Source: CAYMTN01 sp964393335
GTDB taxonomy: Bacteria; Chloroflexota; Anaerolineae; Aggregatilineales; Aggregatilineaceae
Reading direction: 5' to 3'
Assembly: GCA_964393335.1 (NCBI GenBank)
Contig: CAYMTN010000021.1
Coordinates: forward strand, 1 to 39,371
Length of the DNA: 39,371 nucleotides
Under the pieces are notes generated by a model. The model made no database searches and had not been told where the DNA came from. It saw only the letters and a program-made list of their open reading frames with translations. Each line of letters opens with the position of its first letter. Position 1 is the stretch's first letter. This document shows positions 21,569 through 30,352 of the stretch, in pieces. The translations under genes were made by a program, and so were the position numbers.

Positions 21569-24500
21569 TCAGTCTTCGACGACGACGTTTTCCGCGCCGA
21601 GATAGTCCTGCGCGAAGGTCAGAATATCCTCGTTGATCCCGATCAGGTGATTGGGAAATTCCAGGCACGCCGCCCGCGCGCCGCCCCCCTGAATGACAAA
21701 TCGGAACCGGTCCGGACCGGGATATTGCGTCAAAAAGCCGTGCAGGCGGCGCATCCGGCGGCGGTCTTTGTGCGAGTCGCCGGATCGCTGGACGTACAGC
21801 GTCAGCAGGCGGCCCGGTGCCGGTTCGGGCGCGGGGGCCGGTTCGGCGTGGCCCCGGCGCGGGCGGCGCAGCTTGGCGGGCGCGGCCTGATCGCGCGTGC
21901 GGGCAGCGGGCGCGGGCGGCGCTTTTAAGCGCCCGGATTCGTCAAACGCCGGGGCGTCGCCCTCGTCTTCCGGCTCGTGCACGCCGACGATATGGCCCGT
22001 TTCGTCGTGATATTCCCAGTCGGGCGTGGGCGTATACCCGTTTTCAAGCTCGTCTTCCAGCCAGCCGGGCATTTCACGGTCGGTGACCAGGCCGGGATCG
22101 AACGCCGGGCCGGGTGGCCCGGATGGCGCGGGCGCGGCGGGGACTGCCGGCGGCTCGATGGGCGGCGCAGCGCTGGCGATGCTGGCCCCACCCGACGCCG
22201 GTACGACCGGCTCGGCGGCGGGCGGCGGGGCGCTTTCCGGCGTGGAATCTGCGATCCATTCGCCGTCGTCGTCATACGGCCCGGCGAGTTCGTCCTCGTC
22301 GAGGTCGTCCGCGCCTTCGTCGTCGTAAGGGCCGGATACGTCGGCGGGTTCATCGTCGTCGATCCAGGACAGCTCGATGCTGGTGAGATCGGGTAATTTT
22401 TCAGTGGCGGCGACGACTTCGAAATTCTGCGTCACCGAGTCCGCGATAATCTGCATGTCACCCCGGCTGGTATCGGCTTTGCCGCGCACGATCAACACGG
22501 CGTCCTCATCGACCACATCACGGTATTTTTCCCACGTGCGCGGGAACATCACGGCGCTGATCGTGCCGGTGACGTCTTCGATACTCAGCACGGCCATCGC
22601 GTCGCCGCGTTTGGTGACGAAACTGCGCAGGTTCGCAACCAGCCCGGCGACCGAGACCTGCCGCCCGTTCATGGTGTCGCCTGCCTCGATCAGTTCCGCG
22701 CTGGTGTGCGTGATCGCGTGTTGGAGCTGGGCCATCACCGCTTTGAGCGGGTGATCGGTCACGTACAGGCCGACCAGTTCTTTTTCCCAGTTGAGCATTT
22801 CGCGCTTTGAGACGTTTTCCACGTCGTGAATCTGGCTGAGGATGCTTTCGTCCGCGCCGAAATCGACGCCGGTTGCTGCACCGAACAGGCTCATCTGCCC
22901 GACGTCCTCTGCTTTGTGGATATCGGCGGAGAACGCGAGAATGCGGTCCAGCGCGGCGAGCAGTGTCGGGCGGTTGGCGAAATCGTCCAGCGCGCCAACC
23001 TTGATCAACGACTCCAGCGCGCGTTTGCTGACGATGCGCGTATCGACCCGGCGGCAGAAGTCGTCCAGGTCGCGGAACGGGCCGCCGGACTCGCGCTGCT
23101 CGATGACGTGTTCCAGCGGGCCGACACCCACGTTTTTGATCGCGGCCAGCCCAAAGCGGATACCGCGTGTGCCGTCCGGCTGCGTTTCGATGCTGAAATC
23201 AAGCAAGCTGCCGTTGACGGTCGGCGGCAGCACGGCGATGCCCATCCGGCTGCAATCCGCCGCGAACAGCCCGACCTTGCCGGAGTCGTCGCGGTGGACG
23301 CTCATCAGCGCGGCCATGTATTCGTGCGGATAGTGGCATTTCAGGAAGGCGGTCTGGCAGGTCAGGACGGCGTAGTCGGCGGCATGCGATTTGTTAAAGC
23401 CGTAACGTGCAAAGAATTCGATATCATCGAAGATCGCGTTCGCGCTGTCGGGATCGACGCCGTGCGCCGGGCCGCGCTCGACAAACGTCTGGCGGTGTTC
23501 CTGCAACGCCTTCGCCTTTTTCTTGGAGACGGCACGCCGCATCAAGTCCGCTTCGCCCAGCGAATAGCCGAACAGATCCGCGCCGATCTGCATGATCTGT
23601 TCCTGGTAGACGATGATGCCGTAGGTCTCATCCAGGATCGATTGCAGTCTGGGGTGCTTATAGACGATCTCCTCTTCGTCGTGCAGGCGGCGGTTATAGG
23701 TCGGGATGTAATCCAGCGGGCCGGGACGGTACAGCGAAATGCCCGCGACGATGTGCTCGAAGCGCTGCGGGCGCATGTCGGTTAACATGCGGCGCATACC
23801 CTGGGACTCAAGCTGGAACACGCCGATCGTCTCGCCGCGCCCCATCATCTCGAAGGCTTCGTGCACCATCTGGGTGGTCGTGGGGTCGTCCGGGTCCTCC
23901 CGGTAGGGAATATTCGAGAGATCGTAATGCACGCCGTGATAACGCTCGATCAATTCGCAGGCCAGCCGCATGATGGTGAGCGTCGAAAGGCCGAGAAAGT
24001 CCACTTTGAGCAGCCCGATCGATTCGCACGTTTCCATCGGGAACTGCGTCACCATCTTGACCGGCGCGTCTTCGGCGCTGCCCTTAGTTGGGCGGTGCAG
24101 GGGGATGTACTCGACCAGCGGCTTGTCGGCCACGATGACACCTGCCGCGTGCGTGCTGGCGTGGCGCGTGATGCCCTCCAACTCGCGGGCGGTGTCGATC
24201 AATTTGCGCGCGTGGGGGTCCGTCTCGTAGACCTGCTTGAGTTCCGGCAGCGCTTTTTCCGGATCGTCGCCGAGCGCATCCTTGAACTTGACCGGCTTGC
24301 CGCCGGTGGGGATCAGCCGCGCGATGCGGTCTACTTCGGGCAGCGGCATGTCCAGCGCGCGCCCGACGTCGCGGATCGCGGCTTTGCTGCCCATCGTCCC
24401 GAAGGTGATGATCGCGGCGACCTTGTCTTCGCCGTATTTCTGCGCGCAGTACTCGATCATCTCGGCGCGGCGATCTTCGGGGTAGTCCAGGTCGATATCC

Positions 24501-25708
24501 GGCATGGAGACGCGGCCCGGATTCAAAAAACGCTCGAACAGCAGGCCATTTTGCAGCGGATCGATGTTGGTGATGCCCAGGCTGTACGCGGCGACACTGC
24601 CCGCGCCGGACCCGCGCACGTTCCACCAGATGTCGGCGTGCCGCGCGAACTCGCACAGGTCCCACACGATCAAAAAGTACGTGTCGAACCCCATCGTGTG
24701 AATCACGTCCAGCTCGTACGCCAGCCGCTCGCGCACGGCGGCGGAATCGGCGCGACTGCCATAGCGCCAGTGCAGGCCGCGCTCGCACAAATAGCGCAGG
24801 TACGATTCGGCGCTGTACCCGGCTGGCACGGGGAACACCGGCAGGTGATAACCCTGGGACTCCAGGTTGACGTCGCACATCTGCGCGATCAGCAGCGAGT
24901 TATTCAAGGCTTCCGGCACGTCGCCAAACAAGCGCCACATTTCCTGCGGCGAGCGCAGGTGAAAACTCTGGCTGGAAAAGCGCAGCCGGTTTTGTTCCGC
25001 CTTGACGTTCCCGGTCTGGATGCATAACAGGGTATCGTGTGCGTCGAAATCCTCGGCCAGCACGTAATGCACGTCATTCGTCGCCAGCAGCGGCACGCGG
25101 GCGTAGTCCTGGTGCTGGACCAACCAGTAATTGAGCGTTTGCAGTTCTTCGATCTGGTGGTGCTGCAACTCGAAGAAAAAGTTGTCCGGGCCGAACGTGT
25201 CCTGGTACCAGCCGACCAGCCGCAGGGCTTCGTCTTCGCGGCCCTGCTCGACCATACGCGGAATCTCGGCGGCCAGGCAGCCGGACGTGGCGATCAGGCC
25301 CTCGCTGTGCGCGGCGAGATAGTCGTGATCGATGCGCGGGCGGTAGTAATACCCGGTCAACTGCGACTCGGACGCGATTTTCAGCAAATTTTGGTAGCCG
25401 GTCTGGTTGCGCGCCAGCAGCAGCAGGTGATAGGGCCGCGTGTCACGCTGTGGATCGCGCCCGAAGCGATCCCGCCCCCAGTGCGTCAGGTACGCCTCCA
25501 TCCCGATGATCGGCTTGATCGCGGCCTCCTTGCAGGCGCGGTAAAAGTCGATCACGCCGTACATCGTGCCATGATCGGAGATCGCCAGGGCGGGCATATT
25601 CAGCTCCGCCGCGCGGCCCACCAGTTTTTTGATCTGGCTCAGGCCGTCCAACAGGCTGAACTCGGTATGGACGTGCAGGTGGACAAATTGCTGTTGGTCG
25701 TCAGACAT
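21569..25708 (-). CDS. dnaE: DNA polymerase III subunit alpha
   Basis: 1379 residues, DnaE type. The N-terminal PHP domain starts FVHLHVHTEFSLLDGL. The palm carries MPDIDLDY (402-409), giving catalytic Asp404 and Asp406. Helix-hairpin-helix regions follow, with KSHAADYAVLTCQTAFLKCHYPHEYMAALMS between, and an OB fold (about 1010-1090: VSVAGLVANLRSF). Residues about 1106-1302 are an acidic, then Pro/Ala-rich low-complexity insert. It holds two GPYDD copies. It is followed by a C-terminal domain (GRLLTLYVQRSGDSHKDRRRM ...). It is the replicative polymerase, which binds the clamp and loader. The usual length is about 1150-1200, so the insert explains the excess. A -10 TATAAT lies upstream at 25776-25781. 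Confidence 0.97.
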   Translation of the reverse strand: MSDDQQQFVHLHVHTEFSLLDGLSQIKKLVGRAAELNMPALAISDHGTMYGVIDFYRACKEAAIKPIIGMEAYLTHWGRDRFGRDPQRDTRPYHLLLLARNQTGYQNLLKIASESQLTGYYYRPRIDHDYLAAHSEGLIATSGCLAAEIPRMVEQGREDEALRLVGWYQDTFGPDNFFFELQHHQIEELQTLNYWLVQHQDYARVPLLATNDVHYVLAEDFDAHDTLLCIQTGNVKAEQNRLRFSSQSFHLRSPQEMWRLFGDVPEALNNSLLIAQMCDVNLESQGYHLPVFPVPAGYSAESYLRYLCERGLHWRYGSRADSAAVRERLAYELDVIHTMGFDTYFLIVWDLCEFARHADIWWNVRGSGAGSVAAYSLGITNIDPLQNGLLFERFLNPGRVSMPDIDLDYPEDRRAEMIEYCAQKYGEDKVAAIITFGTMGSKAAIRDVGRALDMPLPEVDRIARLIPTGGKPVKFKDALGDDPEKALPELKQVYETDPHARKLIDTARELEGITRHASTHAAGVIVADKPLVEYIPLHRPTKGSAEDAPVKMVTQFPMETCESIGLLKVDFLGLSTLTIMRLACELIERYHGVHYDLSNIPYREDPDDPTTTQMVHEAFEMMGRGETIGVFQLESQGMRRMLTDMRPQRFEHIVAGISLYRPGPLDYIPTYNRRLHDEEEIVYKHPRLQSILDETYGIIVYQEQIMQIGADLFGYSLGEADLMRRAVSKKKAKALQEHRQTFVERGPAHGVDPDSANAIFDDIEFFARYGFNKSHAADYAVLTCQTAFLKCHYPHEYMAALMSVHRDDSGKVGLFAADCSRMGIAVLPPTVNGSLLDFSIETQPDGTRGIRFGLAAIKNVGVGPLEHVIEQRESGGPFRDLDDFCRRVDTRIVSKRALESLIKVGALDDFANRPTLLAALDRILAFSADIHKAEDVGQMSLFGAATGVDFGADESILSQIHDVENVSKREMLNWEKELVGLYVTDHPLKAVMAQLQHAITHTSAELIEAGDTMNGRQVSVAGLVANLRSFVTKRGDAMAVLSIEDVTGTISAVMFPRTWEKYRDVVDEDAVLIVRGKADTSRGDMQIIADSVTQNFEVVAATEKLPDLTSIELSWIDDDEPADVSGPYDDEGADDLDEDELAGPYDDDGEWIADSTPESAPPPAAEPVVPASGGASIASAAPPIEPPAVPAAPAPSGPPGPAFDPGLVTDREMPGWLEDELENGYTPTPDWEYHDETGHIVGVHEPEDEGDAPAFDESGRLKAPPAPAARTRDQAAPAKLRRPRRGHAEPAPAPEPAPGRLLTLYVQRSGDSHKDRRRMRRLHGFLTQYPGPDRFRFVIQGGGARAACLEFPNHLIGINEDILTFAQDYLGAENVVVED

Positions 25709-25775
25709 ACAGGCCTTTTTTCACCGTGAATCGTCAGGAGTCACGCGATAGAACGGGTTATCTAATCTGGTCGTC

Positions 25776-25804
25776 ATTATAACACCGACTCGACGGCGTG
25801 ACCC
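25776..25804 (-). promoter_or_regulatory. Promoter of dnaE
   Basis: On the minus strand a perfect TATAAT (25776-25781), with GGGTCA (25799-25804) as a weak -35 at 17 bp. The start point would be about 60 bp before the ATG. The rest of 25709-25981 shows no gene. Confidence 0.45.
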
Positions 25805-25981
25805 TTAAGATTCGGTTGGGATGCAGTGCCGCCGGGCGTTTTGTGAATCAATACGCGCCGCGCCGCGCATCGCGCCGCAGCCGGAAGGGTTGTTAAAGGC
25901 AGAAGAAGCCGCCGTGAATTCTATGTAGATTTGTGACGACAGGGTACAATTAGTGGGGTGGGGCAAGGAGCAGGCCGCGAC

Positions 25982-26395
25982 ATGATTGACCCGAAGTATG
26001 AAGCTGCCAAAAAACGCGTCAAAGAGATCAAGGATTTTTATACGCACGTGATCGTGTTCGTGGCCATAAATTTTGGGCTGTTTTTGCTCGATGCGATAGA
26101 CGGCAGCGGGAATCTCGACTGGTTTTACTGGGTCGTCGTGGGGTGGGGCGTCGCGCTGTTGATCCACGCGTTTTACGTATTCGGGATCGAGGGCTTGTTA
26201 GGCCACGACTGGGAAGAACGCAAAATCAACGAGCTGTTAGGCGAAAAACCGAAGCGCCGGTTTCGCGGCGACGTGCCGGGTGACGATGGCGAATTCCTGG
26301 CGGCAGACGAGGACGACGCGTCGCCCGACGACGAATCGTTAGAACGCCTGATCAACGATCAACAGCGCCGCGATGCGTCCAGGCACGGCGGATAA
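25982..26395 (+). CDS. 2TM-domain membrane protein
   Basis: 137 residues from the ATG at 25982; GGAG lies about 11 nt upstream. The start YEAAKKRVKEIKDFYTHVIVFVAINFGLFLLD, a short loop, the second segment WFYWVVVGWGVALLIHAFYVF, and the amphipathic end LGHDWEERKINELL match the 2TM domain family (PF13239). A Lys/Arg patch and an acidic tail of about 45 residues follow. Members are often fused to or found near LytTR regulators or histidine kinases; here none is adjacent. The next gene is a shorter relative. Confidence 0.8.
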   Translation: MIDPKYEAAKKRVKEIKDFYTHVIVFVAINFGLFLLDAIDGSGNLDWFYWVVVGWGVALLIHAFYVFGIEGLLGHDWEERKINELLGEKPKRRFRGDVPGDDGEFLAADEDDASPDDESLERLINDQQRRDASRHGG

Positions 26396-26416
26396 CAATA
26401 GGGGATGGCCAGTATC

Positions 26417-26695
26417 ATGACTTTTCAAATGAGAGGGATCCATACCGATACCAACCGGCTGGCATTTGTCGTGCACCTGGTGGCGTACAGCGTGGCCAGC
26501 GTGGCGTTTGTGCTGATCGATATGCTGGTCAAGCGGTACAGCGACAGGCCGGGCCTGCTCAACTGGGTCTACTGGCCGGTGTTGGGGTGGGGCATCGGCG
26601 TGCTGGTGCATGGCTGGGTGACGTTCAGCCTGCTGGCCGGTGATGATGCCGAATCGGAGGGGCCGCCGCCCGGTATCCTGATTCCGCTGCCCTGA
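26417..26695 (+). CDS. Second 2TM-domain membrane protein
   Basis: 92 residues from the ATG at 26417. An ATG at 26405 directly abuts the GGGG run and leaves no spacer, so 26417 with GGATGG 8 nt upstream is preferred. Two membrane segments (FVVHLVAYSVASVAFVLIDMLV and WVYWPVLGWGIGVLVHGWVTFSLL) match the 2TM plan of the preceding gene, including the GWGI(G)xxxHG core. The RxxxLxxF helix is reduced. It lies 21 bp after its neighbour, so they form an operon and may hetero-oligomerise. Confidence 0.75.
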   Translation: MTFQMRGIHTDTNRLAFVVHLVAYSVASVAFVLIDMLVKRYSDRPGLLNWVYWPVLGWGIGVLVHGWVTFSLLAGDDAESEGPPPGILIPLP

Positions 26696-26728
26696 GCGCC
26701 GGTTTTCGTCATTCGGGCCTGTTCCCCC

Positions 26729-26758
26729 AGGCCAGCGCCGGCTGGCCTCTGCCGTTTT
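26729..26758 (+). terminator. Terminator after the 2TM pair
   Basis: A perfect 8-bp stem AGGCCAGC/GCTGGCCT (26729-26736 with 26741-26748, loop GCCG), followed after six bases by TTTT. Confidence 0.6.
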
Positions 26759-26848
26759 GTGCTGCACGTCCCGCGTGTGATAGGTCGTTTCCCCGCGAAT
26801 CTCGTACAATTGGATTATCACTCCTCTGAAAATAAAAACCATTGAACC

Positions 26849-26874
26849 ACAGAGGGCGCAGAGACACGCAGAGA
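26849..26874. repeat. CACAGAG-type short repeat
   Basis: CACAGAG (26849-26855), CGCAGAG (26858-26864) and CGCAGAG (26868-26874) at 9-10 bp steps, in an A-rich context. Similar ACCACAGAG-type strings occur between genes in many unrelated bacteria, as I recall. The gap 26759-26987 holds no gene. Confidence 0.5.
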
Positions 26875-26987
26875 AAATCAAGGTAAAAACAGGAACAAAA
26901 CCCAGATTTTCACGCCTTTGATGTGCCGCCGCTCGCGGCGACATGGGAAACTCTCCCCCAAAAAGCAGGCAGGAGCAGTCACATACC

Positions 26988-28667
26988 ATGTACGACCCCA
27001 AAAAGTTAGACGATCTCCGCATGGCCCACGATCGCTGGGAAAAAACGACGCTGCGCGACACGACGCGCCGCCAGCCTGAACGCCGCGATCCCTTCACGAC
27101 GATCAGCGGCAGGCCGGTGCAGCGCGTGTATACGCCGCTCGACGTCGGTGAGCTGGACTACAGCGCCGATCTTGGCCTGCCGGGTGAATACCCGTTCACG
27201 CGCGGCGTGCACGCCACCGGCTACCGGGGCCGCCTGTGGACGATGCGCATGTTTGCCGGGTTCGGCACGGCAGAAGAGACCAACGCTCGCTACCACTACC
27301 TGTTACAGCAGGGCAACATGGGGCTATCGGTGGCGTTCGACCTGCCGACGCTGATGGGTTACGACAGCGACGCGCCGGAAGCCCTGGGCGAATTCGGCAA
27401 GTGCGGCGTGGCGGTCAGCAGCCTGCGTGACATGGACATCCTGTTTGACGGCATCCCGCTGGGTGAGGTCAGCACGTCGATGACGATCAACGGCCCGGCG
27501 GCGATGATCTGGGCGTTTTACATCGCGGCGGCGGAGCGGCAGGGCGTCTCCCCGGACCGGCTGCGCGGCACGCTGCAAAATGATATTTTGAAGGAATACC
27601 AGGCGCAAAAAGAATACATTTTCCCGCCCGGACCGTCGATGCGGCTGGTGACGGATACCATCGAGTACGGCACGCGCCACCTGCCGGAATGGAACACGAT
27701 CAGCATCAGCGGCTATCACATCCGCGAGGCGGGATCGACGGCGGCGCAGGAGCTGGCTTTCACGCTGGCCAACGGCCTGGAATACGTGCGCTGGGCGCAG
27801 CGGCGCGGCCTGGACGTGGACGACTTCGCGCCGCGCCTGAGTTTTTTCTTCAACGTGCACAACGACTTTTTTGAGGAGATCGCCAAGCTGCGGGCGGCGC
27901 GGCGCATTTGGGCGCGCGAACTGCGCCATACCTTCGGCGCGCAAAATCCGCGTAGCTGGCTGATGCGCTTCCACACGCAGACCGCCGGAGTCAGCCTGAC
28001 CGCCCAACAGCCGGAGGTCAACATCGTGCGCGTGGCGATCCAGGCGCTGGCGGCGGTGTTGGGCGGCGCGCAGTCGCTGCACACCAACAGCATGGACGAA
28101 GCGCTGGCGCTGCCGTCCGCGCACGCCGCGACGGTCGCGCTGCGCACGCAGCAGGTCATCGCGCACGAATCCGGCGCAGCGAACACGGTCGATCCGCTCG
28201 GCGGCAGCTTCTTCGTCGAAAAGCTGACGGACGACATCGAGGCGGAAGCCTATGAGTACTTCCGGCGTATCGACGATTTTGGCGGCGTGATCCCGGCGAT
28301 TGAGGAAGGATTCTTCCAGCAGGAGATCGCGGACGCGGCGCACCGCTTCCAGCAGGAGGTCGATTCCGGCGAGCGGACGATCGTCGGCGTCAACGCGTAC
28401 CAGGCCGACGAACCGCTGCGCATCCCGCTGCTGGCGATGGACCCGCAGGGTTACGAGCGGCAGGTCGCGCGGCTGGAGGAGGTCCGGCGTACGCGCGATC
28501 AGGACGCCGTGCAGCGCGCGCTGGACCGGCTGCGGGCGGCGGCACGCGGCACCGAGAACATGATGCCGCACATCCTCGACGCGGCGCGGGCGTGCGCCAC
28601 GCTGCAAGAGATCACCGGCGTGCTGCGCGACGAGTTCGGCTCGTACCGTGAAAAGCACGTGATCTGA
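26988..28667 (+). CDS. B12-dependent acyl-CoA mutase large subunit, isobutyryl-CoA mutase type
   Basis: 559 residues from the ATG at 26988, with AGGAG 12 nt upstream. It is the TIM-barrel catalytic part of the methylmalonyl-CoA mutase superfamily (PGEYPFTRG, GYRGRLWTMR, SVAFDLPTLMGYDSD, SGYHIREAG, RFHTQTAGVSLTAQQP, GGAQSLHTNSMDEA). The C-terminal cobalamin domain is absent, so a separate B12-binding subunit is needed. Positions align with Propionibacterium numbering: His244 is kept, but Tyr89 is Phe89 and Arg207 is Gln207 (YQAQKEYIF). That pair is the known mark of isobutyryl-CoA mutase, since no carboxylate needs to be bound. It would interconvert isobutyryl- and n-butyryl-CoA or a related acyl-CoA. 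It is translationally coupled to the glycosyltransferase gene (TGATG overlap), an unusual partner. Confidence 0.88.
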   Translation: MYDPKKLDDLRMAHDRWEKTTLRDTTRRQPERRDPFTTISGRPVQRVYTPLDVGELDYSADLGLPGEYPFTRGVHATGYRGRLWTMRMFAGFGTAEETNARYHYLLQQGNMGLSVAFDLPTLMGYDSDAPEALGEFGKCGVAVSSLRDMDILFDGIPLGEVSTSMTINGPAAMIWAFYIAAAERQGVSPDRLRGTLQNDILKEYQAQKEYIFPPGPSMRLVTDTIEYGTRHLPEWNTISISGYHIREAGSTAAQELAFTLANGLEYVRWAQRRGLDVDDFAPRLSFFFNVHNDFFEEIAKLRAARRIWARELRHTFGAQNPRSWLMRFHTQTAGVSLTAQQPEVNIVRVAIQALAAVLGGAQSLHTNSMDEALALPSAHAATVALRTQQVIAHESGAANTVDPLGGSFFVEKLTDDIEAEAYEYFRRIDDFGGVIPAIEEGFFQQEIADAAHRFQQEVDSGERTIVGVNAYQADEPLRIPLLAMDPQGYERQVARLEEVRRTRDQDAVQRALDRLRAAARGTENMMPHILDAARACATLQEITGVLRDEFGSYREKHVI

Positions 28668-30247
28668 TGCCTTCGAAAATCACGACCCGCTCCTGGCTGG
28701 TGGCCCTGCTGGATGGGCTGTTCCTGGCGGCGCTGGCGCTGTTCGTGATCGCCGGGCGTGACAGCGTGCCGTTTCACGGCGACGAATCGACGTTTATCGC
28801 CATGAGCCGCGATTATGACCTGCTGGTGCACCACCACGACCTGGCGCAGGTGCGGCTGCACGATCCGGTGCAGTTCAGTTACGAGCAGCACTTGCGGATG
28901 CTCAACGGATCGGTCAATCCGCTGGCGATTGGTCTGGCCTGGGACGTGGCCGGGTTGTCGGTGGACGACCTGAACGCCTTCTGGAGTTGGGACCCGATCG
29001 AGCCGCCGTACGCGGGCGATCAATGGCTGTCGAATGTGGCGGCGGGCGCGCTGCCGGGCGATCACCTGCTGCGCGTGGCCCGCACGCCATCGACGATTTT
29101 TACGGCGCTCAGCGTGGCGCTGGTCTTTGTGATGACGTGGGCCGTGACCCGCCGCCGGAGCGCGAATCCGCTGGTAGCACATGGCGCGGGCTGGGTCGCC
29201 AGCCTGATCTACGCGACGAATCCCGCTGTGCTGCTGAATGGCCGTCGCGCCATGCAGGAGGGTGCGCTGCTGTTTTCGTCCGCGCTGCTGATCGTGGTCG
29301 CGCTGCACGTCGTCACGGTGCAGCGCCGCGGCACGCGCTGGCGGGCGCTGGCGGCCTGGTACGTGGCGCTCGGCGTCGCGGGCGGATTCGCAGTGGCCAG
29401 CAAACACACCGGCGCGGTCATGGTGGCTGCCGTGCTGCTGGCGCTGTGGCTGGAACCGTACGTTCGCGGCAGCGGAGGGCCGCGTTTTTCCGCTCGCAAC
29501 GCGGCTCGCCACAACCAGAACCTGGTGGCGCTGGCCCTGGTGACCTTCCTGGCGGCGGAGTTGTTTTTTCCCGTGTGGTGGTACGTCCCCACGATCCTGC
29601 TGCTGGCGGGCCTGATCATCTTGTTTTTCAGCAGCGGGGCCGGGGTGGATGGCTGGCGGTTCTGGGTTCCGCGCGGCGTGAGTGTCGCGCTGCTGCTGCT
29701 CGCCACGTCGATGACGGCCAAAGTGTGGTTTGACACGGTCGCCGCGCCGCTCGATATCCTGGCGGAGCGCAGTCGTCTGATGGAGGGGCAGGTCAAGCGT
29801 ACCGGCGGGCAGGGCGGGCCGGAGGATCGCATCGAAAGGCTGGTCGATCAGGCGTTTTTCGCGCCCGGCGAGTACTACGAAGACCCATCCTGGGCGGACC
29901 TGGAAGAATCGCAGCAGCAGATCGCGGCGTATGAACGGTCCTGGCTGGCGGGGCGCGGCGGCGGCGTGGTGTGGGGCGCGCTGCTGATCGGGCTGGTGGC
30001 GGTCGGGCTGGTCGTGTTGGGGGCCGCGTGGCGCGACGGGCCGACGCTGGTGCTGCTGAGCTGGCTGGCACTGGTCGTGCTCGCGCTGCTGGCGAACCCG
30101 CTGCCCTGGCAGCGTTATTTTATCGTGCTGCACGCGCCGCTGGCCGTGATCGCCGGGCTGGGTGCGGCGCAGGCTGCCGTGTGGGCCATGCGCTGGGCGC
30201 GGGCGGCAGGCCGCGTCTCTACGCGTTGGCTGACCGCTGACCGCTGA
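28667..30247 (+). CDS. GT39/PMT-like integral membrane glycosyltransferase
   Basis: 526 residues with about nine to ten hydrophobic segments. The first extracytoplasmic loop has PFHGDEST with Asp39-Glu40, the acidic pair expected in the C-fold PMT/ArnT families. MQEG and SKHTGAVMVAAVLLALW occur in the middle, typical of dolichyl-phosphate-mannose-type mannosyltransferases. A soluble loop (about 360-420) lies before the last segments. It probably moves a sugar from a polyprenyl phosphate to a protein or lipid outside the membrane. The start codon overlaps the mutase stop by one base. The last codons (LTADR) and stop are encoded by 7-bp repeat units. Confidence 0.8.
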   Translation: MPSKITTRSWLVALLDGLFLAALALFVIAGRDSVPFHGDESTFIAMSRDYDLLVHHHDLAQVRLHDPVQFSYEQHLRMLNGSVNPLAIGLAWDVAGLSVDDLNAFWSWDPIEPPYAGDQWLSNVAAGALPGDHLLRVARTPSTIFTALSVALVFVMTWAVTRRRSANPLVAHGAGWVASLIYATNPAVLLNGRRAMQEGALLFSSALLIVVALHVVTVQRRGTRWRALAAWYVALGVAGGFAVASKHTGAVMVAAVLLALWLEPYVRGSGGPRFSARNAARHNQNLVALALVTFLAAELFFPVWWYVPTILLLAGLIILFFSSGAGVDGWRFWVPRGVSVALLLLATSMTAKVWFDTVAAPLDILAERSRLMEGQVKRTGGQGGPEDRIERLVDQAFFAPGEYYEDPSWADLEESQQQIAAYERSWLAGRGGGVVWGALLIGLVAVGLVVLGAAWRDGPTLVLLSWLALVVLALLANPLPWQRYFIVLHAPLAVIAGLGAAQAAVWAMRWARAAGRVSTRWLTADR

Positions 30248-30256
30248 AAGCTGATC
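30229..30256. repeat. Heptanucleotide repeats at the glycosyltransferase stop
   Basis: Four 7-bp units GCTGACC, GCTGACC, GCTGAAA, GCTGATC. The stop codon of the upstream gene lies in the third unit. Same unit family as at 17972-18013 and 37487-37514. Confidence 0.75.
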
Positions 30257-30352
30257 GTTAAAAACCGTTTTTACTATCTATCCGTGAATTCGTCTCGGTA
30301 GGGGCGTTTGCTGCGCCCAGCAATTTACGGACAGGTTGTTAAGGAGAACCGC

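Noticed and set aside
26405..26416. Upstream start for the second 2TM protein
   Set aside because: The GGGG run directly touches that ATG, so there is no room for ribosome spacing.
27324..30133. Two long minus-strand frames opposite the mutase and glycosyltransferase genes
   Set aside because: Their translations are Arg/Gln/His-rich without motifs; the plus-strand genes are certain.
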